Shown here: positions 13,564 through 20,253 of the stretch, in pieces
Numbering within the stretch: the first letter of the stretch is position 1
Layout of the letters: the number at the start of each line of letters is the position of its first letter
NCBI GenBank assembly: GCA_038198445.1
Contig: JBBPZZ010000029.1
Coordinates: 1-25,073 of the forward strand
Direction of reading: 5' to 3'
DNA from: JACDDK01 sp038198445
Lineage (GTDB): Bacteria > Actinomycetota > Rubrobacteria > Rubrobacterales > Rubrobacteraceae
Length of the DNA: 25,073 bases
Notes under the pieces: generated by a model
Database searches by the model: none
Seen by the model: only the letters and a program-made list of their open reading frames with translations
Told to the model about the DNA's origin: nothing
Program-made: the position numbers and the translations under genes

Positions 13564-14519
13564 GCTACGGGGACCTCATAAGAGACGCCTTCCGGATCAC
13601 CTGGCGCAACAAGTTTCTGTGGTTCTTCGGTTTCTTCGTCGGCGGCGCGACCTCGAACCTCGGCGGCAACATCCCCTCTAGCAATAGTGAGTTCAACCCC
13701 GACAATTTCAACCAGTCGAGCTTTTCGCTGTCTACCGCCCAGATAGGACAAGGAATTTTGGATAACGTGGCGCTGATCGTGGGGCTCATCGCGCTGGCGC
13801 TCCTGATCGTGCTCGTCGTCATCGTCCTCAAGATTATCTCCCAGGGCGCCCTGGCGGAGAGCGTGGCCGCTGTAGACCGGGGCGAAACGCGCCGGTTCTC
13901 TACTACCTGGCGGGCGGGGCTCAGGAACTTCTGGCGCGTGCTCATATATTACGTTCTGTTCTTTCTCATTAGCCTCGGACTCCTGGTCGTCATAGGAGCG
14001 CCGGTCGCTATTCTTATCGGCGGCACGTTCGCCCTCACGGAGTCAACAGGAGCGCGGATCGGCGTCGCGATACTGGCGGGTTTGGTGGGGATACTGGTGT
14101 TGATCGTCGTCTTCATCATCCTGAGCATAATAGGGCAGTACGCCCTGCGGGAGATCGCGGTTCGCGGAGCGCACGTCGTCAGCTCCGTGGGGAATGGCTA
14201 CAGGATCTTCCGGACCAACCTCGGCAGGAGCCTGCTCGTCTGGCTCATAAACCTCGGGTTGACGATAGCCATAGGGATCTCGCTCCTCATCGCCGCCCTT
14301 CTGGTGGGCCTCGTCCTCTTCGCCCCGACCATCGCGCTGATCTTCGCGGAGTACACCGCCGCCGCCATCGTGACCGGCATAGTGGCCGGCCTGATCCTGA
14401 TAACGCTCTTTATCGTGGCCTCGGCCGCCGCGGGCACTTTCGGACACTCGTACTGGACACTCGCGTACCTCAGGATCACCACCCCAACCGAGGCGAACAC
14501 GGATCTCGTAGAAGGCTAA
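13560..14519 (+). CDS. Polytopic membrane protein of unknown function
   Basis: The 319-residue protein has an N-terminal amphipathic segment (MSYGDLIRDAFRITWRNKFLW, split by a membrane helix beginning FLWFFGFFVGG) and about six long hydrophobic segments. It resembles the YciC/glycerophosphodiesterase-membrane-domain type of protein, but without a catalytic domain. A polar Ser/Asn-rich external loop lies at about residues 35-60. I chose the ATG at 13560 because it overlaps the ATP-grasp stop as ATGA. The frame also has a GTG at 13545 with poor ribosome-binding spacing. Coupling suggests that it works with the ATP-grasp protein, for example in transport or anchoring; this is inference. Confidence 0.8.
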   Translation: MSYGDLIRDAFRITWRNKFLWFFGFFVGGATSNLGGNIPSSNSEFNPDNFNQSSFSLSTAQIGQGILDNVALIVGLIALALLIVLVVIVLKIISQGALAESVAAVDRGETRRFSTTWRAGLRNFWRVLIYYVLFFLISLGLLVVIGAPVAILIGGTFALTESTGARIGVAILAGLVGILVLIVVFIILSIIGQYALREIAVRGAHVVSSVGNGYRIFRTNLGRSLLVWLINLGLTIAIGISLLIAALLVGLVLFAPTIALIFAEYTAAAIVTGIVAGLILITLFIVASAAAGTFGHSYWTLAYLRITTPTEANTDLVEG

Positions 14520-14525
14520 TATACT
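14520..14525 (+). promoter_or_regulatory. Candidate -10 for the SDR gene
   Basis: TATACT begins at the last base of the preceding stop codon's trailing region and lies 35 nt before the SDR start, giving a leader of about 29 nt with GAAAGG as ribosome-binding site. No clear -35 is visible. Confidence 0.3.
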
Positions 14526-14560
14526 CTTCCGGCGTTGGATACGAATAGAAAGGTCTTTGC

Positions 14561-15304
14561 ATGGCGAAGCTCGACGGCAAGGTCGCGGTAGTCACTGGAG
14601 CATCGAGCGGTATCGGGGAAGCGACGGCGGAGGCGCTGGCCTCGGAGGGCGCCTCGGTCGTAGTCGCGGCGCGCCGGGAGGACCGGCTAGAGGACCTCAA
14701 ACAGCGTATTGAGGGCAGCGGCGGTAAAGTCCTCGCCGTGGAGTGCGACGTCACCAACGAGGAGCAGGCGCACGACCTGATCCAGCGCGCCGAGCAAGAG
14801 TTCGGGAGCGTGGACATCCTGGTGAACAACGCGGGCGTCATGCTTCTCTCCCGCATAGAGCGCGGCCTCTCCGACGAGTGGCGCCAGATGTTCGACGTGA
14901 ACGTCCTCGGCCTGCTCTACGCCACCGACGCCGCCGTCGAGGTAATGAAGCGTCAGGGTAGCGGCCACATCGTCAACATCTCCAGCGTCGCCGGACGCAA
15001 AGTCCGCGAGACCGGCGGCGTCTACTCCGGGACGAAGTGGGCCGTAAACGCAATCTCCGAAGGCCTGCGGATGGAGCTACTGGAAGACGACATCCGGGTG
15101 ACGGTCATCGAACCCGGCGCGGTCTCCACGGAGCTTTCGACCCACATAACCGACGAGGAAGCCCAGCAGGGTATGAGCCGGTTCGCCGGCATAGAGATCC
15201 TCCAGGCCGAGGACATAGCGAGCGCCATAGCCTACTGCGTCACGCAACCCCAAAGAGTCAGCGTAAACGAGATGCTAATCCGGCCGAGCCGCCAGCCAAA
15301 TTAG
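14561..15304 (+). CDS. SDR family NAD(P)-dependent oxidoreductase
   Basis: This is a classical short-chain dehydrogenase of 247 residues. It has TGASSGIG at 12-19 (cofactor binding), an ARR segment after the second strand that favours NADP, NNAG at 89-92, the structural Asn at 114, SS at 141-142 and the catalytic Y155-x3-K159 (YSGTK). Close relatives are YdfG-like enzymes that reduce 3-hydroxy acids or small carbonyls, but the substrate cannot be read from sequence. The ATG at 14561 has GAAAGG seven bases upstream. It ends only five bases from the stop of the convergent DUF1385 gene. Confidence 0.93.
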   Translation: MAKLDGKVAVVTGASSGIGEATAEALASEGASVVVAARREDRLEDLKQRIEGSGGKVLAVECDVTNEEQAHDLIQRAEQEFGSVDILVNNAGVMLLSRIERGLSDEWRQMFDVNVLGLLYATDAAVEVMKRQGSGHIVNISSVAGRKVRETGGVYSGTKWAVNAISEGLRMELLEDDIRVTVIEPGAVSTELSTHITDEEAQQGMSRFAGIEILQAEDIASAIAYCVTQPQRVSVNEMLIRPSRQPN

Positions 15305-15309
15305 GGTCG

Positions 15310-16140
15310 CTAGTACCTGGCGGGAACCCGTATTAGGGACTCTCCCCCAGCCGGGCGCTCGCCCTGCTCGGCCTTTAGCAACTGCTTCATCGACTCGACC
15401 GCGACTTCGAGTTCGCTCCGGTTCGGTTCGGAGGTGGTGAAGTAGCGCTGGAGGAAGTTTCCAATGGCGATAGAGGCGCGGGTCTGGCCGAAGATAAACC
15501 AGGCTTCGGAGATGAGTATGAACTGCGCTATGGCGTACCACCAGCCATTTATAAGCGGGTCGATGAGGGCCGCGAGGATTATGTAGGAGAGGATGTTGGT
15601 GCCGCAGCGGGGATGGATGCGGCTGCTCCGGCGGGCGTTTTCTAGTGTTACCTCGCCGTATTTCTCGTAGGCGGCGACGGCCTTGTGTTCGGCGCCGTGG
15701 TAGCGCCCTATGGAGGTTAGCTTCATCGAGGCGAAGAACACGGCCATGAGCGGCAGGATGGGGAACGCGGCGAAGAAGCCGAAGAGCCCGCCCAGAGTGC
15801 TAATTCCACTTCCGATGTCCATCAGGCGCACGAAAAGCCAGAGGACGGCTATCGAGCCAGCGAAGAAGACGAGCGTCCAGATCGAACCGACCACCTGCGC
15901 CAGCAGCCGCGCCCAGAAGAAGACCGAGCGGATGATGGGCAGGCGCGTAATGCGGAGCGCTGCGGGGTTGTCGGGACGCCACAGGTTGGAAGGTTCGATC
16001 TGGACGAAGATCTCCCCCTTTTTCCGGTACGCCACGCTCATGTAGGTCGGGCCGAAGAGATCTAACCCTCCCCAACGCGCCATGCCGCCAAAGGTCAGGC
16101 GCTCTTTTTTCTCACCCTCGTGGGCGGCGTCTTCTGCCAA
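15310..16140 (-). CDS. DUF1385 family membrane protein (YqhQ-like)
   Basis: The 276-residue product matches DUF1385, a conserved membrane family of unproven function known from B. subtilis YqhQ. The start of the domain reads LTFGGMARWGG, corresponding to the family's GGQAVxEGV element. Four or five hydrophobic segments follow. The conserved polar block YHGAEHKAVAAYEKYGE, with HxxEH, is followed by IHPRCGTN and looks like a metal site. I chose the TTG at 16140, preceded by GAGGGAG with proper spacing; an ATG at 16083 would cut into the conserved N-terminus. The frame stays open far upstream to 16944, but that stretch is antisense-like sequence over accC and is not part of the gene. Confidence 0.88.
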   Translation of the reverse strand: MAEDAAHEGEKKERLTFGGMARWGGLDLFGPTYMSVAYRKKGEIFVQIEPSNLWRPDNPAALRITRLPIIRSVFFWARLLAQVVGSIWTLVFFAGSIAVLWLFVRLMDIGSGISTLGGLFGFFAAFPILPLMAVFFASMKLTSIGRYHGAEHKAVAAYEKYGEVTLENARRSSRIHPRCGTNILSYIILAALIDPLINGWWYAIAQFILISEAWFIFGQTRASIAIGNFLQRYFTTSEPNRSELEVAVESMKQLLKAEQGERPAGGESLIRVPARY

Positions 16141-16238
16141 GGTACTCCCTCGATCAACGGAATCAGACGATAAAGATAGCACGTCAGAGGCCAGCGATGA
16201 GTGATCACGGCCCCGAAGCCGCGGCGCGGGCCGACTCT

Positions 16239-17627
16239 CTAGCCGGAGGGCGCGCCGCTCGCCGCGAACCTTAACGGACCACTCTCGTCCGAGAGCTCCC
16301 TCTCCGCCAGGAAGCTCGTCGGTATTCCGCCCCTCATGAACTCCTCGTCTTCGAGGATCGCCAGATGCAGCGGCAGCGTCGTTTCGAGGCCCAGGATGGC
16401 GAACTCGTCCAGCGCCCGCGCCCCGCGCCGGATGGCGGACTCCCTGTCGGCGGCGAAGACGATGAGCTTCGCGAGCAGCGAGTCGTAGTGCGGCGGGACC
16501 CTGTATCCCGCGTAGAGGTGCGAATCGACCCTCACTCCGGGACCGCCGGGCGGGTTGTAGAACTCGACGAGCCCGGCCTGCGGCAGGAAGTTCCGCCGGG
16601 GGTCCTCGGCGTTGATCCTGAACTCCATGGCGTGCCCGTCGGGGAGCGTCACCCTCTCCGGCGCTTCCAGCCGCTCGCCGGAGGCGATGCGAAGCTGTTC
16701 GGCCACGATGTCCGTGCCGGTTACCATCTCCGTTACCGGATGCTCCACCTGGAGCCGGGTGTTCATCTCGATGAAGTAGAACTCCCCATCCGAGTAGACG
16801 AACTCTACCGTCCCCGCCCCTTCGTAGTCCAGGGAGTCGACGAGAGCGGTCGCGGCGCCCATCATGCCCTGGCGGGCTTCTTCGGGAAGACCCGGAGCGG
16901 GAGATTCTTCGAGAAGCTTCTGGTAGCGGCGCTGGATGGAGCAATCCCTCTCGGGGAAGATTGCTCCTCCACCGTGGGCGTCGGCGAGTACCTGAACCTC
17001 GACGTGACGTAACTTCTCCAGGTAGCGCTCCACGTAGACGGAACCATCGCCGAAGCTCGCCCCGGCCTCGCGGCTGGCGGAGAGGTAGGCGTCGTATACT
17101 TCGGCCTCTCTCTCCACCACGCGCATACCCTTGCCCCCGCCGCCGGCGCTCGCCTTTATGACGAGCGGGTAGCCGATCTCCGCGCCGACTCGCTTTACCT
17201 CCGCGGCACTCTCGCAGAGGCCGTCGGAGCCGGGGGTTATCGGAACGCCGGCTTCAGCGGCAGCCATGCGGGCGACGGTCTTGTCGCCCATGCGGGCTAT
17301 CGTGCGCGAGGCGGGGCCTACGAACTTTATCCCGACACGCTCGCATATCTCGGCGAAGCGGGCGTTCTCCGCCAGAAAACCATAGCCGGGGTGGATGGCG
17401 TCCGCGCCGGTAAGCTCGGCGGCGGAGATTATCGAGGGGATGTTCAGGTAGCTGCTCGAAGCGGGGGGCGGGCCTATGCAAATGGCCTCGTCGGCCAGAG
17501 CGCAGTGGAGGGAGTCGGCGTCGGCGGTCGAGTAGACAGCCACGCTGCGTATCCCGAGTTCCCGGCAGGCCCGGACGACGCGTAGAGCTATCTCTCCCCG
17601 ATTCGCTACGAGGACCTTGCCGATCAA
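16239..17627 (-). CDS. accC: Acetyl-CoA carboxylase biotin carboxylase subunit
   Basis: AccC carboxylates the biotin on AccB with ATP and bicarbonate, the first half-reaction of acetyl-CoA carboxylase in fatty-acid synthesis. The 462-residue protein has KVLVANRGEIALRVVRAC (4-21), the glycine-rich ATP loop KASAGGGGKGMR (158-169), EMNTRLQVEHPVTEMVTG near 290 and GHAMEFRINAEDP near 330, all intact. The length is slightly above the usual 445-450 because of a short C-terminal extension. The start appears to be TTG at 17627, 12 bases after the accB stop, with only a weak ribosome-binding site. It forms an accB-accC operon. Confidence 0.96.
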   Translation of the reverse strand: MIGKVLVANRGEIALRVVRACRELGIRSVAVYSTADADSLHCALADEAICIGPPPASSSYLNIPSIISAAELTGADAIHPGYGFLAENARFAEICERVGIKFVGPASRTIARMGDKTVARMAAAEAGVPITPGSDGLCESAAEVKRVGAEIGYPLVIKASAGGGGKGMRVVEREAEVYDAYLSASREAGASFGDGSVYVERYLEKLRHVEVQVLADAHGGGAIFPERDCSIQRRYQKLLEESPAPGLPEEARQGMMGAATALVDSLDYEGAGTVEFVYSDGEFYFIEMNTRLQVEHPVTEMVTGTDIVAEQLRIASGERLEAPERVTLPDGHAMEFRINAEDPRRNFLPQAGLVEFYNPPGGPGVRVDSHLYAGYRVPPHYDSLLAKLIVFAADRESAIRRGARALDEFAILGLETTLPLHLAILEDEEFMRGGIPTSFLAERELSDESGPLRFAASGAPSG

Positions 17628-17639
17628 GCTTCGAAAACC

Positions 17640-18134
17640 TTACTCTTCGGGACGCAGATAGAAGAGCGGTTGGTCGTACTCGACACCTTCGGAGTTTTCG
17701 GCGGCGATCTCCACGACCTCGCCCGAGATGTCCGAGGGGATCTCGTTCATCAGCTTCATCGCCTCGACGATGCACAGCGTCTGTCCCGTGGATACCTTGT
17801 CACCCACGTCGACGTAGTAATCTCCCCCTGGAGTCGCCGCCCGGTAGAACGTACCGACGACCGGCGAACGTACCGCGTGCAACCCATTCATCTCGGGCGC
17901 AACTCCCGCGGCATCCAGGTCGACAGCGGATGGCGCGGGCTTTTGTTCCGAGGCGCCGGGTACGTACTGGGGAGCTAGCGTCTCCGGCTTCGCCTTGACG
18001 GTAATCTCAAGTTCGCCGCGCCGGACCTGGATCTCTCCGAGCCCGCTCTCCTTCAAGAGGTCCACCAGCAGGCCGACCTCTTCCATCGGAAGCTGCCCGG
18101 CCTCATCCCGTCTTGTCTCATCCAATTCGTGCAT
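17640..18134 (-). CDS. accB: Acetyl-CoA carboxylase biotin carboxyl carrier protein
   Basis: AccB carries biotin between the carboxylase and transferase subunits. The 164-residue protein has an N-terminal helical region (MEEVGLLVDLLKESGLGEIQV), a Pro/Ala-rich linker (about 55-85) and a biotinyl domain with EAMKLMNE, where K127 is the biotin site. The frame stays open to 18320, but that would overlap mutL on the other strand, so a start inside is required. The ATG at 18134 gives the usual length. A TTG at 18143, better spaced from GGAGGGAAG, and an ATG at 18086 are alternatives. accC follows at 12 bases. Confidence 0.94.
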   Translation of the reverse strand: MHELDETRRDEAGQLPMEEVGLLVDLLKESGLGEIQVRRGELEITVKAKPETLAPQYVPGASEQKPAPSAVDLDAAGVAPEMNGLHAVRSPVVGTFYRAATPGGDYYVDVGDKVSTGQTLCIVEAMKLMNEIPSDISGEVVEIAAENSEGVEYDQPLFYLRPEE

Positions 18135-18202
18135 AGCCGCCAATTCTACACTTCCCTCCCCGACCTCGCCCGTAGCCTCGTCCGTGGGAAAACCGGCTCC
18201 CG

Positions 18203-18212
18203 ATTGTACAAT
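18203..18212. promoter_or_regulatory. Palindromic shared -10 between accB and mutL
   Basis: ATTGTACAAT is a perfect 10-nt palindrome and reads TACAAT, a good -10, on both strands. It would start transcription at about 18219 toward mutL and about 18196 toward accB. Neither direction has a clear -35. Confidence 0.4.
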
Positions 18213-18223
18213 GCTCTTAGCCC

Positions 18224-18241
18224 ATGATGGAACTTTCATGA
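18224..18241 (+). other. Mini reading frame ending in an ATGA overlap with mutL
   Basis: ATGATGGAACTTTCATGA encodes MMELS, and its stop codon overlaps the mutL ATG. The predicted transcription start lies about five bases upstream. It could couple translation into mutL, which has only a weak ribosome-binding site. It is short enough to be chance. Confidence 0.3.
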
Positions 18242-20040
18242 ACATCAAGATTCTGGACCCGCGCGTCGCCCAGCAGGTGGCCGCCGGAGAAGTCGTCGAA
18301 CGCCCGGCCTCCGTGGTCAAGGAACTGGTCGAGAACTCCCTGGACGCCGGCGCCCGCCGGATAGAGGTGGAGTTGGGCGAGGGCGGGACCTCGCATATCC
18401 TGGTGCGCGACGATGGGTCCGGGCTGAGCCCGGACGATGCCCGGGTCTCGGTGCTGCGTCACGCGACCAGTAAGATCCAGGCGGTCAAAGACATCGAATC
18501 CGTCACCACCTTGGGATTCCGGGGCGAGGCCCTACCCTCTATAGCGAGCGTCTCCGCCTTCTCCCTGACGACCTCGACCGGCGAAGGCGCTGGAACGAAG
18601 GTAGTAGTAAACGGCGGCGAGGACGCCGAAGTCTCCCCCGCCTCGCACCCGACAGGCACGACCATCCTGGTGGACCGCATCTTCTACAACGTCCCGGCGC
18701 GCAGGGCATTTCTGAAAGGCTCGCGGGCGGAACGGGCGGCGATACTGGAGATCCTGACGCACGTAGCGATCTCTCACCCGGAGATTGCCTTCCGCCTGAC
18801 CGAGAAGAACCGCGATTATCTGTCTCTACCCGCCGCCGGTGATCTCCTAGAGCGGCTGGCCCAGATACAGGGCGTGGCAAAAGCCCGCGCGATGCGGAAG
18901 GTCGAGTACGAGTCGGGGGCGTTCAGGATCTCCGGATATGCAGCCCTCCCGAGCGTGACCGAGGGCAGCCGCGCCCACCAGACGCTCTCGGTGAACGGCC
19001 GCTGGGTCCGGGCCGACAACCTCCAGCGCGGCCTCGACGATGCCTACCGGGCCACGGTGCCATCGGGACGATACCCGCCCGCGGCGCTGGAGATAACCGT
19101 GGATCCCCACCGCGTGGACGTAAACGTCCATCCAACCAAGCAGATAGTCCGCTTCTCCGAGGAACGGGCCGCCCGCGCCGCCGTGGCCTCCGCCGTTCGC
19201 GGAGCTATCGAGTGGCGCCCTCCAGCTCCCAACGCTTCCCCCCGGCATTCCGAGCGCGCCTTCACCCAGGAGCGCTTCTCCGCGCCGGGCGCCGTACTGC
19301 CGCGAGATTACGCTTCCCGCGTGGAGGAGGCGCAGCCCGTATATCCCGCGTCGTCAGCCCGGAACTTGCGAGAGGCGCGGGAGCGCATCTCCGAGGCTTC
19401 GAGACCTCTCACGGAGCTTCCGGTAGAGTCGCCTCAGCCTTCCGTGGAGCCCCCGGAGCGGGGCGCGCTGCCACCGCTCGAAGACCTGCGGGTCATCGGA
19501 CAGCTCGGAGCGGGCTACATCCTTATCGAGGAGCCGGAGGCTTTGTGGATAGTGGACCAGCACGTCGCCCACGAGCGGGCGATACTGGATCGCCTCAACG
19601 ATTCTGATAGTCCGGCCACGGTGCAGAGCCTGCTCGTCCCGGAGGTCGTGGACCTGTCTTCGAGCGAGTCCGAGCTTGCCGCGGGCAGCCTCGAAGAGCT
19701 CTCCGTCTACGGCTTCGAGGCCGAGCCCTTCGGGCCGCGTTCGATGCGGGTGACGGCCGTCATCTCCACCCTGGCGGAGAGGGACGTGGCCGGGGCGTTC
19801 AAGGAGGCTCTGGCGGCGATCTCTGGTACAGGATCCGGCCACGCCAGGGAGGACCGCATCCTCGCCACCATCGCGTGCCACTCCGCGGTCAAGATGGGCG
19901 ACAGACTTTCCCAACCGGAGATGGAGGAGCTGATAAGAAACTGGCTCACCAGCCGCCTCCCAGCCACCTGCCCGCACGGGCGTTCCATCTGCTACCGCAT
20001 CGGGCTCGGCGAGGTCGCTCGCAAGCTCGACCGGCATTAG
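18238..20040 (+). CDS. mutL: DNA mismatch repair protein MutL (endonuclease type)
   Basis: MutL links mismatch recognition by MutS to strand removal. The 600-residue product has the GHKL ATPase N-terminus with ENSLDAGA (32-39), DDGSG, RHATSKI and GFRGEALPSI. A variable linker (about 330-410) and the C-terminal endonuclease domain follow. The metal motif DQHA(x)2E(x)4E reads DQHVAHERAILD (440-451), so the last Glu is Asp, and ACHSAVK (546-552) and CPHGR (578-582) are intact. The start is the ATG at 18238, matching the conserved beginning MNIKILDP; the open frame further upstream is antisense to accB. MutS is not in this window. Confidence 0.96.
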   Translation: MNIKILDPRVAQQVAAGEVVERPASVVKELVENSLDAGARRIEVELGEGGTSHILVRDDGSGLSPDDARVSVLRHATSKIQAVKDIESVTTLGFRGEALPSIASVSAFSLTTSTGEGAGTKVVVNGGEDAEVSPASHPTGTTILVDRIFYNVPARRAFLKGSRAERAAILEILTHVAISHPEIAFRLTEKNRDYLSLPAAGDLLERLAQIQGVAKARAMRKVEYESGAFRISGYAALPSVTEGSRAHQTLSVNGRWVRADNLQRGLDDAYRATVPSGRYPPAALEITVDPHRVDVNVHPTKQIVRFSEERAARAAVASAVRGAIEWRPPAPNASPRHSERAFTQERFSAPGAVLPRDYASRVEEAQPVYPASSARNLREARERISEASRPLTELPVESPQPSVEPPERGALPPLEDLRVIGQLGAGYILIEEPEALWIVDQHVAHERAILDRLNDSDSPATVQSLLVPEVVDLSSSESELAAGSLEELSVYGFEAEPFGPRSMRVTAVISTLAERDVAGAFKEALAAISGTGSGHAREDRILATIACHSAVKMGDRLSQPEMEELIRNWLTSRLPATCPHGRSICYRIGLGEVARKLDRH

Positions 20041-20080
20041 ACACGCGGCGAGGCCCGGTTGGTCCACCGTGTCGACTCCG

Positions 20081-20104
20081 TATCCTGGACGCTCCGGGAG
20101 GATA
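20081..20104 (+). terminator. Hairpin downstream of mutL
   Basis: TATCCT pairs with AGGATA and, inside it, GGA with TCC, with a three-base GGG bulge and a CGC loop. It begins 41 nt after the mutL stop codon. There is no T tract, so it may be a stabilising hairpin or a weak terminator. Confidence 0.35.
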
Positions 20105-20172
20105 CATGTCCAACTCCCTCGTCAACCCTGCTAACATTCCAATTGTTGACCGTCTACATACAGAGGATCGGC

Positions 20173-20253
20173 GTGACGGTAAATTACAGGACCGGACGAG
20201 TCTTGAACGCTATCGCCTACCGTAGCACCCGCGCCTCGGAGCGTGCCGCGTGA
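20173..20253 (+). CDS. Possible 26-residue leader ORF coupled to the GT-C gene
   Basis: A GTG at 20173, preceded by AGAGGATC, opens a frame encoding MTVNYRTGRVLNAIAYRSTRAS and four more residues. Its TGA overlaps the GTG of the following gene (GTGA). The spacing suggests translational coupling, but the peptide matches nothing I know and the frame may be fortuitous. Confidence 0.25.
   Translation: MTVNYRTGRVLNAIAYRSTRASERAA

Noticed and set aside
16141..16944. Long upstream extension of the DUF1385 frame over accC
   Set aside because: The translation is Arg/Gly-rich without family similarity and lies on the same strand as accC in another frame. The conserved domain begins only after 16140.
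17995..18237. Upstream extension of the mutL frame
   Set aside because: It is antisense to accB, and the conserved MutL N-terminus begins at the ATG at 18238.
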